IMG/VR virus record: IMGVR_UViG_3300047494_000112
Span: 62,001-126,000 of that record
Length of the DNA: 64,000 nt
Strand: one strand, 5' to 3'
Origin: a virus
A model generated the notes under the pieces. That model did no database searches. It saw only the letters and a program-made list of their open reading frames with translations, and was not told the DNA's origin. Both the position numbers and the translations under genes were made by a program. Positions 58,044-64,000 of the stretch are shown in pieces; within the stretch, counting starts at the first letter, position 1, and each line of letters opens with the position of its first letter.

Positions 58044-59510
58044 ATGCCTAAAGTAAAAGAAAAGATTAAAAAGAAAAAAGTTGCAAAAACAAAGCAAGTG
58101 GAAGAAAAAGCAAAACCTAGTTTAAAAGGCATCTATAGCCAACTACTAGATGAAATTGAAAAAGAGTACAGCCTTAGCTCTTCTGATCTTCATCGACATA
58201 GAATTTCATCAGGCTTAATATGCTCTGACTTGGTTATTGGTGGAGGTTTATGTGCGGGATGGTGTAGTGTTTCTGGGCAAGAAGCTAGCGGTAAATCTAC
58301 ACTGACTGCCCACGCCATGAAAGAGGCGTTGAAATATGACCTGTTTATTAGAGAAATGCTTGATCCCGAAGGTACAGTTGAGAGCGTTTACACGGGGAAT
58401 ATTTTCAATGTCAAAAGCCTAACTGAAGTATTCGGTGAAAAGAATAACAAAGGTGAATGGATAGGAGAACCTGGAGATATTCGTTATTCCGATGTCAATG
58501 TGATGGACGATATTTTTAACTCGCTTATTAAGACAACAAAAAGCTTACCTGACAAAATGTACCGAAAAGAAAATGACTCTTGGTATTTTGTCTTGGACCC
58601 GAACGATAAGAGAACAGCCCTTTTCCGCGAGTCCTTGGGTGAACCTGATGCCAGTCTTAAAAGAAAGACTGGTAGATTATGGTACCTTACTGATAATCCT
58701 TGGCCTCAAGCTTTTATTACTTTGGATAGTTTGCCTGCTTTGATCACCGAAAAATCGGAAGAAAAAGATGATAATGATAAAGGCTTAGCGCATCAAGCTA
58801 GAGCCTTTTCAGAATTTCTTCCTAGGCTAGTAGGTAAATTGAGGCGTAAAAACATTGTCATTATGGCTGTAAATCAGCTTCGTGAGAAACCAATGGTAAT
58901 GTTCGGTTCTCCCTTTTATGAGCCAGGTGGAAACGCTTTAAAGTTTTATGCCTCCAATCGAAATCAAATGTTTCCTAGAGTAATACCCCCCTCTTGGCGT
59001 ACTAGTGGTGGTACAAACAATATTGCAATTGAAAAATCCTTAGTTGGTGATAGCTTTGATGAATACCAGTGGAAGGAATTCCTCAACTCTAAGAATAAGT
59101 GGAGCACACCATACAGAAAATGCTCAATGAGAGTGTGGATAAAGGACGGTCAAACCTCTGAAGGTAGGGGATTTGATTTGGCTTTTGATACTTGGATGGG
59201 TTATCAATACTCTAGCTTAGCTACCCAAATTAACAAGAGCATAGATAAAAAGACCACAAAAGTGCTTCAATTTAGAAAGGATTTGCCTAAAGGCCTTGAA
59301 AGTTTAGCCGGTAAGGAAATTCCTTGGCGTGACATGAAAGCTTTGGTTTACGGTAAAGAGTTCAAGCAACGCGAATACAAAGATTTGGGTGAAAAAACAG
59401 CAACAAAGCTAAAAATTGATCCTAAATTAGACGTTCGTGTAAAGCTAGCAAAGTTGGTGAACACTGGAAAAGTTAGCTATTCACCCGTTAAAGATATCAA
59501 AGACGATTAA
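58044..59510 (+). CDS. recA: RecA/UvsX recombinase
   Basis: 488 residues from ATG with GAGG ten bases upstream (a GTG two codons earlier is an alternative). A Lys-rich N-terminus is followed by GLCAGWCSVSGQEASGKSTL (Walker A GQEASGKST), EMLDPEGTVE, FITLDSLPAL (Walker B), and NIVIMAVNQLREKPM with PGGNALKFYASNRNQ (L2 and DNA-binding region). It carries insertions compared with RecA (about 350 aa) and an extended C-terminus. It forms filaments on ssDNA for strand exchange, with the Rad50-like ATPase and SSB as likely partners. Confidence 0.93.
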   Translation: MPKVKEKIKKKKVAKTKQVEEKAKPSLKGIYSQLLDEIEKEYSLSSSDLHRHRISSGLICSDLVIGGGLCAGWCSVSGQEASGKSTLTAHAMKEALKYDLFIREMLDPEGTVESVYTGNIFNVKSLTEVFGEKNNKGEWIGEPGDIRYSDVNVMDDIFNSLIKTTKSLPDKMYRKENDSWYFVLDPNDKRTALFRESLGEPDASLKRKTGRLWYLTDNPWPQAFITLDSLPALITEKSEEKDDNDKGLAHQARAFSEFLPRLVGKLRRKNIVIMAVNQLREKPMVMFGSPFYEPGGNALKFYASNRNQMFPRVIPPSWRTSGGTNNIAIEKSLVGDSFDEYQWKEFLNSKNKWSTPYRKCSMRVWIKDGQTSEGRGFDLAFDTWMGYQYSSLATQINKSIDKKTTKVLQFRKDLPKGLESLAGKEIPWRDMKALVYGKEFKQREYKDLGEKTATKLKIDPKLDVRVKLAKLVNTGKVSYSPVKDIKDD

Positions 59511-59518
59511 GCAAGCTT

Positions 59519-59615
59519 CCAGGTGACCGACTCTCCCAGGATAGGTGAAGCGTCCTATTCTTTATCATGGCATTGCTCCATTAGTACGAGAAACCTGGCT
59601 AGGCATGGTCTCGTA
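59519..59615 (+). ncRNA. Structured intergenic RNA with a sarcin-ricin-like sequence
   Basis: Pairings visible between recA and the next gene: CCAGGT with ACCTGG (75 bases apart), GGATAGG with CCTATTC followed by TTT (terminator-like), and TACGAGA with TCTCGTA. In the centre is TGCTCC-AT-TAGTACGAGA; bacterial 23S rRNA has TGCTCC-TAGTACGAGA leading into the sarcin-ricin loop. That is 16 identical bases with a 2-base insertion; the next bases (AACCTGG against GGACCGG) are weaker, and the native loop closing pair is not kept. Transcription and function are unproven. Confidence 0.45.
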
Positions 59616-59682
59616 TTTGGCAAACTCTGGCGGTCTATAAAAAGAAACGGAGAAAGCGTGTCAACGCATTTTGGAGATAAGC

Positions 59683-59886
59683 ATGAAGAAAATTCCTATT
59701 AAAGCTGCAAAAGAAATTGCAGAAAAATATGGATATGATCAGGTAATAGTGTATGCTAGAAAAACAGGAGATATAAAGCCTCATGGCGAGCATATTACCA
59801 CCTATGGTAAAAATAAAGATCACTGCAATGCAGCTGCTCAGATTGGCAATTTTTTAAAGTATAAGATAATAGGATGGACAAAATGA
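59683..59886 (+). CDS. Hypothetical protein (67 aa)
   Basis: Start MKKIPIKAAKEIAEKYGYDQ with GGAG upstream. Then VIVYARKTGDIKPHGEHITTYG and NAAAQIGNFLK-type sequence. This short alpha/beta form is common among phage hypothetical proteins. Its stop overlaps the queD start. Confidence 0.72.
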   Translation: MKKIPIKAAKEIAEKYGYDQVIVYARKTGDIKPHGEHITTYGKNKDHCNAAAQIGNFLKYKIIGWTK

Positions 59887-60470
59887 CTACTCATCTAATC
59901 GAACAAGTCTTCACAAGAAGAATAGCCATTGCTCATAGACTGATTTCAGATCCTTTGTCACCTTGCTATAGCATTCACGGACACAATGTCTATATCAAAT
60001 GGCACGCAGCCTATCATGCTACAATGTCTTTTACGTTGGATTTTGAAGCTAATATGCTAGCACCTTTTGCAAAGGTAAAAGGAACCATTCATAAATGGAT
60101 GGATAATTATTTAGACCATTCTTTATTCATATCGAATAAAGATAGTCACTTGCCTTTGTATTTAGAAGACAAGATGAAGATGGCAGTATTTCACGGCGAT
60201 CCTACAATGGAAATGGTGGCGGCTTCTCTGTATGCCAAAATCAATGCCTTTTTGTCTGATAGCTTTGAGTTGAAACTCTACTGTCCAATGGTTGAGATAG
60301 AAGAAACTCCAACAAACACAGTAATTGTACGCAGCTCTTTCAATTTACCTAAGAGTTGTCAGCATTGGTGGAATCGAGCTGACATGACAACAAACGATAA
60401 TCTTGCGGTCGCAATTGCAATCAATAATGCAGAGCAAGTTGTAGCAGATGCAGCAGCCCACAGACCATAA
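59883..60470 (+). CDS. queD: 6-carboxytetrahydropterin synthase (QueD)
   Basis: About 195 residues from ATG with AGGATGG upstream. IAIAHRLI, SPCYSIHGHNVYIKW (catalytic Cys and the H-G-H zinc ligands), MSFTLDFEAN, YLDHSLFI, GDPTMEMVAASLYAKI and VEIEETPTNTVIV are the QueD motifs. It converts dihydroneopterin triphosphate from FolE to carboxytetrahydropterin on the way to preQ0. It lies 18 kb from folE-dpdA. An Ala-rich 35-residue tail is added at the C-terminus. Confidence 0.9.
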   Translation: MTTHLIEQVFTRRIAIAHRLISDPLSPCYSIHGHNVYIKWHAAYHATMSFTLDFEANMLAPFAKVKGTIHKWMDNYLDHSLFISNKDSHLPLYLEDKMKMAVFHGDPTMEMVAASLYAKINAFLSDSFELKLYCPMVEIEETPTNTVIVRSSFNLPKSCQHWWNRADMTTNDNLAVAIAINNAEQVVADAAAHRP

Positions 60471-60620
60471 TTCTCTGTCTCAGAGCACAGCGTATGATAG
60501 ATATCTTGTGGGTACTGTCATTTGATCTGTACAATTCCTATGGTAATCCGAAATACTACCGTAGATAGCCTGTTCAATGCAAAGGATTGAGTAGCTATCA
60601 AGGTATTTTGACACCGTTTT

Positions 60621-60667
60621 GTAGTAACAGATAGTATGACGTAGTAAAACGTAGTAACTTGTAGTCA
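60621..60667 (+). repeat. Phased GTAGTAA short direct repeats
   Basis: GTAGTAACAG, GTAGTAAAAC, GTAGTAACTT and GTAGTCATTT begin at 60621, 60641, 60651 and 60661, spaced by multiples of ten bases, so they lie on one face of the helix. They sit in a 290-base stretch without a gene, upstream of the acidic-tail protein cluster. The spacing suggests a protein-binding site such as an operator or small origin. The rest of this stretch shows no clear feature. Confidence 0.5.
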
Positions 60668-60759
60668 TTTACAGCACATGGACATCATGTCATAATTGGG
60701 ACACGTTCACCATGCGCGGATTTCAGCGCGTATTGCGGGGCGTGAAAATGAGGTGTTGT

Positions 60760-60942
60760 ATGTCAAGTGAGAACAGTGTCTCTGACCAAATCAAAAAGCT
60801 GCAAGAAAGCGTAGACTATTTGACGGATACCATTGCGTTTATGGCTGAACAGATTAATCGAGTACAAGTAGGCGTTGCGGACATAAAGGTACATTTACGT
60901 GTAGATGAAAATGATCCTGATGACGATGATGACGACGAATGA
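60760..60942 (+). CDS. Small coiled-coil protein with Asp-rich tail (60 aa)
   Basis: Start MSSENSVSDQIKKLQ chosen for GAGGTG upstream. A helix LQESVDYLTDTIAFMAEQIN is followed by a tail ending DPDDDDDDE. Function unknown. It is the first of three neighbouring proteins with such tails. Confidence 0.65.
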   Translation: MSSENSVSDQIKKLQESVDYLTDTIAFMAEQINRVQVGVADIKVHLRVDENDPDDDDDDE

Positions 60943-60943
60943 T

Positions 60944-60953
60944 CTGGTAAAGT
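60944..60953 (+). promoter_or_regulatory. CTGGTAAAGT promoter-like motif
   Basis: An exact CTGGTAAAGT begins one base after the previous stop and about 70 bases before the next start codon. Confidence 0.55.
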
Positions 60954-61024
60954 GTTTGCGTTCAAGAATTTCGTGACCGCGTGAGCAGCACGAGATAAAG
61001 GGCTAAACCAAAATGGAGCATAGC

Positions 61025-61543
61025 ATGTCGGACAAATACTCGCCTATCCCAATCAAACCAGGAGAGATGAAAATGGAAACTTTTGTTCACCAGTATGAAG
61101 AGCCAAAGCGCAAACCTGTAAAGAAGCTCAAGAATATTCGGGCAATTGTTCAACAAGCTCTTACGGCATGGAAGCTCCAAGATCACTTGGTATGTCCTGA
61201 TATGCCTTATAGGGAAATTGAGGAAGCTGGAGGAACGGTTACTGTCAACGGTCCCTATCTGAATTACGTCAAGAAACACTCTAAAGCAGGCGACTTTGCA
61301 GCTTCGGGGTACGTTACTGGGCGGTACAGCAAAGGTAGCTGCGCTGTAAATTATAAAGCCTCTGCTGACATTGAGGGGTCTTATGTCGTCGATGAAAACA
61401 ACGTTTGCAAGTTGACTATCGACAATATCACATGGAATGGGCCTGACGAAGATGCTGATGAAGATGATGACGATTCCGACGAAGATGCTGATGAAGATGA
61501 TGACGATTCCGACGAAGATTCGGATGAGGACGATGATGACTAG
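61025..61543 (+). CDS. Hypothetical protein with repeated acidic tail (172 aa)
   Basis: Start MSDKYSPIPIKPGEM has GGAG six bases upstream. Basic middle (EEPKRKPVKKLKNIRA), a beta-rich region (YVTGRYSKGSCAVNYKASAD), then a tail of Asp/Glu/Ser encoded by two near-identical 33-base units. It may mimic DNA or interact with DNA-binding proteins; function unknown. Confidence 0.7.
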   Translation: MSDKYSPIPIKPGEMKMETFVHQYEEPKRKPVKKLKNIRAIVQQALTAWKLQDHLVCPDMPYREIEEAGGTVTVNGPYLNYVKKHSKAGDFAASGYVTGRYSKGSCAVNYKASADIEGSYVVDENNVCKLTIDNITWNGPDEDADEDDDDSDEDADEDDDDSDEDSDEDDDD

Positions 61544-61589
61544 TTCCCGTGAAAAAGGCGAGTCAATCGATAGTTGAATAGCTAGACAT

Positions 61590-61615
61590 TGTAGGGAGGC
61601 AATTGCCTCCCTACA
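61590..61615. terminator. Perfect inverted repeat between acidic-tail genes
   Basis: TGTAGGGAGGCA pairs with TGCCTCCCTACA in a nearly continuous palindrome. It follows the stop of the preceding gene and is not followed by a T run (CCTTATT), so termination is likely but not certain; a protein-binding palindrome is the alternative. Confidence 0.55.
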
Positions 61616-61637
61616 CCTTATTATGGAGAGAAAATGT

Positions 61638-62144
61638 ATGACCTACTACATTCAACGTAAAGCACCGCGCTTGAACGAAATTTGGGAGGCGTTTACTCGC
61701 GACGAAATAAGGGACCTTGAGGTAGAATTTCAACCTTGCTATGACCCACCCAAGAACCGCAAGGGCGACAAAATGGATGTAATGTTTCTTTTCGGTGATA
61801 GTGTAACAGTGGTTGAGACCACCAATGACGAGAAAAGATTTTGGGTTACGTCAAACAGCTTAGATCCATTTGGTACTGTAGCGCCGGTTGCTGATATAAT
61901 TGCCAACACAAAGGGCGTAGATGACATGATGGATGCGCTGAGACCAAAAGGATCGTACAAGCATCTAGGCAAATATTGCGCTACCTGGGAAGAAATATGG
62001 GCTGCTGCTTGCTATATTGAGAATGAGCCGCCAGAGAAATGGCCGACTGATGATGAACACCCTCGTGTTCCGTATGCTTTGCGTGATATAGAGCCGGACG
62101 ATGATGACGATACCGGCTCTGATATGGATGATGACGATGAGTAA
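61638..62144 (+). CDS. Hypothetical protein with Asp-rich tail (168 aa)
   Basis: Start MTYYIQRKAPRLNE has GGAGAG nine bases upstream. Mixed alpha/beta body with VMFLFGDSVTVVETTN and a C-terminus DDDDDTGSDMDDDDE. The body is not recognised. Confidence 0.7.
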   Translation: MTYYIQRKAPRLNEIWEAFTRDEIRDLEVEFQPCYDPPKNRKGDKMDVMFLFGDSVTVVETTNDEKRFWVTSNSLDPFGTVAPVADIIANTKGVDDMMDALRPKGSYKHLGKYCATWEEIWAAACYIENEPPEKWPTDDEHPRVPYALRDIEPDDDDDTGSDMDDDDE

Positions 62145-62544
62145 AGCTCTAGAAATACCTGATAAGACTTGCACTATCCGAAAGCTTGAGCATGACATGT
62201 GGCGCGGTGAATTTTCGCCTGGATTGCCGTATGATCCAATGACAAAAGGCTGCAAACACAATGCAGCCGACATTGAGATAATTGAGATACAGAGTCCTAC
62301 AACGCATCAGGCCAATGTTTATTTGTCCATTCATGAGGTCGGCAAGCACGGCTTACGGTACATGCACTACCTATTTCACTTGATGGGTACGCGTGATACT
62401 GCTTTGACCGCCAAGCGCCTAACTAGCTTACTGAAAACCCACTTGGGCTACACTGTGATTGATCATGATAAAAAAGTAGCGTTAAACGCTTTGAAAAAAC
62501 TCACCGAAGAAGAGATACGCGCATTGCGTATCAGCGGCGTATAA
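62137..62544 (+). CDS. Hypothetical protein (135 aa)
   Basis: Start MSKALEIPDKTCTI overlaps the stop of the previous gene. Contains YDPMTKGCKHN and a helical C-terminus (KLTEEEIRALRISG). No known motif. Confidence 0.68.
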   Translation: MSKALEIPDKTCTIRKLEHDMWRGEFSPGLPYDPMTKGCKHNAADIEIIEIQSPTTHQANVYLSIHEVGKHGLRYMHYLFHLMGTRDTALTAKRLTSLLKTHLGYTVIDHDKKVALNALKKLTEEEIRALRISGV

Positions 62545-62577
62545 AGTAAACCTGACCGAAAAACAAGGAGCCATCAA

Positions 62578-62847
62578 ATGCAGGTATTTAAAGATCTAGA
62601 AACTCTGGTTGCACTAGTACCTGAAGAAAAGGCAATGGCTATTAGCTTCAAAATTCTTCAAGAGGAGCTTAATCGAAGTGTAGATTCAGTGGTTGAAGAG
62701 CTTCGATCCAAAGGATTCTTTTTAGCTGAAGACAATGTCTCGCTATTGATTGCACGCTCTGAGAATATAATTGATGCTGCCTGTAATGGTGCGGAAATTT
62801 TGGAATTGAATGAAATTGCTCTAGAATCTCCAAGATATTTGTCCTAA
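62578..62847 (+). CDS. Hypothetical helical protein (89 aa)
   Basis: AAGGAG precedes the ATG. All-helical, acidic; LQEELNRSVDSVVEELRSKG looks like a small helical bundle. Function unknown. Confidence 0.68.
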   Translation: MQVFKDLETLVALVPEEKAMAISFKILQEELNRSVDSVVEELRSKGFFLAEDNVSLLIARSENIIDAACNGAEILELNEIALESPRYLS

Positions 62848-62863
62848 TACCAGGAGAATGAAA

Positions 62864-63280
62864 ATGGCTACTCCGATAAAAGATAGGATTGAGATAGCAG
62901 CTGTACTAGGTATTTCTATTGGAACATATGTAAACTATGATAATTTTGATGACGGAGACGAAGAAGCAGAAGGTAGCTGTGAAAACGGAGAACAAATTTT
63001 TGTAGGCTTTGAGCCCAATAAAACATTCAAAATGTACCTACCTGATAACTGGTTAGAAAATATTTCAAAGTGGAAGAAACAAAAGATTAATCAAATAGAA
63101 CCTGCTTGGTTTTTGAAGCTTTTCCACGAGACGGGCTCAATTAAGCTAATCAATTACGAGACAGGCATAGATGAAGACACCTTCGAGGAAGAAATTGATG
63201 GTGAACAGCTACAATGGCTAGATATTTTGATGCACTTGGTAAGTGCTGATGAAGATATGAATGAGGAAGGCGAGGAATGA
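62864..63280 (+). CDS. Hypothetical acidic protein (138 aa)
   Basis: ATG chosen for AGGAG seven bases upstream. Starts MATPIKDRIEIAAVLGIS; acidic stretches DDGDEEAEGSCENGE and DEDMNEEGEE. No family recognised. The stop overlaps the next ATG. Confidence 0.68.
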   Translation: MATPIKDRIEIAAVLGISIGTYVNYDNFDDGDEEAEGSCENGEQIFVGFEPNKTFKMYLPDNWLENISKWKKQKINQIEPAWFLKLFHETGSIKLINYETGIDEDTFEEEIDGEQLQWLDILMHLVSADEDMNEEGEE

Positions 63281-63672
63281 AACTCAAATTGGTTCTGACT
63301 TGCGGGGCTTGCCCTGAGCAGTATGATGTCTTTGATCCAGATAATACAAGAATTGGATACTTGCGTCTAAGGCATGGGCATTTTAGTGCAGAATATCTTG
63401 GTGATACACATGTTGCTGATGACGAAGGATGGCTAGGTGAGATAGTGTATGAAGCAAGACCAAAAGGTGACGGCATATTTGATTCTGAAGAACGTGATTA
63501 TTATCTGCGCTGGGCTGTATACAAGCTGCTAGAAAGAATTAAAAAAGGTGAACCTTTTTCAAAAGAAAAGCCTAAAGCTCCTGATGTAGAATATGAAATT
63601 GAAGGTGACGCAGAAGAATGGGGTGGCTGGGGAAATTACTTGCAGGATAAAGGCGACGATGATAATGTCTAA
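63277..63672 (+). CDS. Hypothetical protein (131 aa)
   Basis: MKLKLVLTCGACPEQYDVFD.., then LRLRHGHFSAEYLG and YYLRWAVYKLLERIKKGE. Begins by overlapping the previous stop. Resembles unannotated phage proteins; function unknown. Confidence 0.7.
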   Translation: MKLKLVLTCGACPEQYDVFDPDNTRIGYLRLRHGHFSAEYLGDTHVADDEGWLGEIVYEARPKGDGIFDSEERDYYLRWAVYKLLERIKKGEPFSKEKPKAPDVEYEIEGDAEEWGGWGNYLQDKGDDDNV

Positions 63673-63901
63673 TCTATATAAACCGTCGCAAGAAGAAATT
63701 ATGAATATAGCATTGGATATCACTGCTCCTAATCACAGCGTTCAGATTGAGATTCGTGAGGATGGGCAAGTGATATGGGTGAACATAGATGGTGTTTGTG
63801 CCTTAAGAGTTTGCCGTATCCCTAAGCTGGAATTAAATGACAGTAGAAAACGTATCTTAGATACGCATGTTACGCACTTGTCAGGTGGTGAACTTAGGTA
63901 G
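63665..63901 (+). CDS. Hypothetical protein (78 aa)
   Basis: Start MSNLYKPSQEEIMNIAL overlaps the previous stop. A central QIEIREDGQVIWVNIDG beta hairpin and a basic C-terminal helix. Function unknown. Confidence 0.65.
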   Translation: MSNLYKPSQEEIMNIALDITAPNHSVQIEIREDGQVIWVNIDGVCALRVCRIPKLELNDSRKRILDTHVTHLSGGELR

Positions 63902-63910
63902 GAAAAATCA

Positions 63911-64000
63911 ATGACTGAATATAGATGGAAAAACGGCGGGCTATGCTTTAAATCAAGTTTGCCAAACGCAAAATGGCGCCCATGCTCTTTGGGACAAACT
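63911..64000 (+). CDS. Start of a hypothetical protein, cut by the window end
   Basis: ATG preceded by TAGGAAAAA opens MTEYRWKNGGLCFKSS and continues without a stop to the last base. Only 30 codons are visible. Confidence 0.55.
   Translation, partial: MTEYRWKNGGLCFKSSLPNAKWRPCSLGQT

Noticed and set aside
57464-58132. A 222-residue poly-Ser/Phe frame on the minus strand
   Set aside because: It is the complement of the GAT/GAC repeats in the SSB-like acidic tail and has no binding site.

Overview
This window looks like part of a large, A+T-rich, double-stranded DNA bacteriophage genome (a jumbo-phage type). The evidence is dense short genes with ATGA/TAATG overlaps, many very small membrane and zinc-ribbon proteins, phage replication and recombination genes (clamp-loader ATPase, Rad50/SbcC-like ATPase, RecA/UvsX, acidic-tailed ssDNA-binding protein), nucleotide metabolism (class I ribonucleotide reductase, dCTP deaminase, MazG-like), phage-borne tRNAs, and no rRNA operon or host housekeeping operons. 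Ordinary TAA/TAG/TGA stops are used. No capsid, tail or terminase gene is recognised here, so this is a replication/metabolism/accessory arm. All family assignments were made by reading motifs, not by database search.

Layout. Positions 1-13190 are transcribed leftwards: a TnpB gene cut by the window edge, the Rad50-like ATPase, an NYN ribonuclease beside an Arc-type protein, small membrane proteins, the clamp loader, a secreted glycosidase-like protein, a BCS1-like AAA ATPase, a SpoT-like HD hydrolase and the RNA ligase RtcB. A divergent junction at about 13.2-13.34 kb carries two head-to-head copies of a CTGGTAAAGT promoter-like motif. Everything to the right is transcribed rightwards: a run of small proteins (14-17 kb); two S-adenosylmethionine decarboxylase genes, one a fusion, among glycosyltransferases and methyltransferases (17-23.6 kb); Dps and an RNA locus (24-26.7 kb); phosphoesterase, nucleotidyltransferase, HD, macro, MazG, nuclease and Dcd genes (27-35 kb); glycosyltransferases, a LmbE-like deacetylase and a 7-deazaguanine DNA-modification set (35-42 kb: PP-loop protein, QueD-like, FolE, DpdA); NrdA; the stress trio PrkA-YeaH-SpoVR (46.5-52.2 kb); NrdB; a sigma-like protein; then SSB, RecA, QueD and several proteins with poly-Asp tails.

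Two RNA loci stand out. First, 26421-26504 reads as a circularly permuted tRNA gene. The 3' half with encoded CCA lies upstream of the 5' half, and when rejoined the acceptor, anticodon, D and T stems all pair perfectly. The window also encodes RtcB, an RNA-joining enzyme. Second, between prkA and yeaH there are two abutting perfect hairpins. The loop of the second (49272-49305) is a near copy of bacterial 16S rRNA helix 43, held on a 14-bp phage stem. Downstream of recA another structured intergenic RNA contains a sequence resembling the 23S sarcin-ricin region. Taken together these suggest a phage that works on host translation at the RNA level (tRNA assembly or repair plus rRNA mimicry). 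That is inference; the sequence matches are what is seen.
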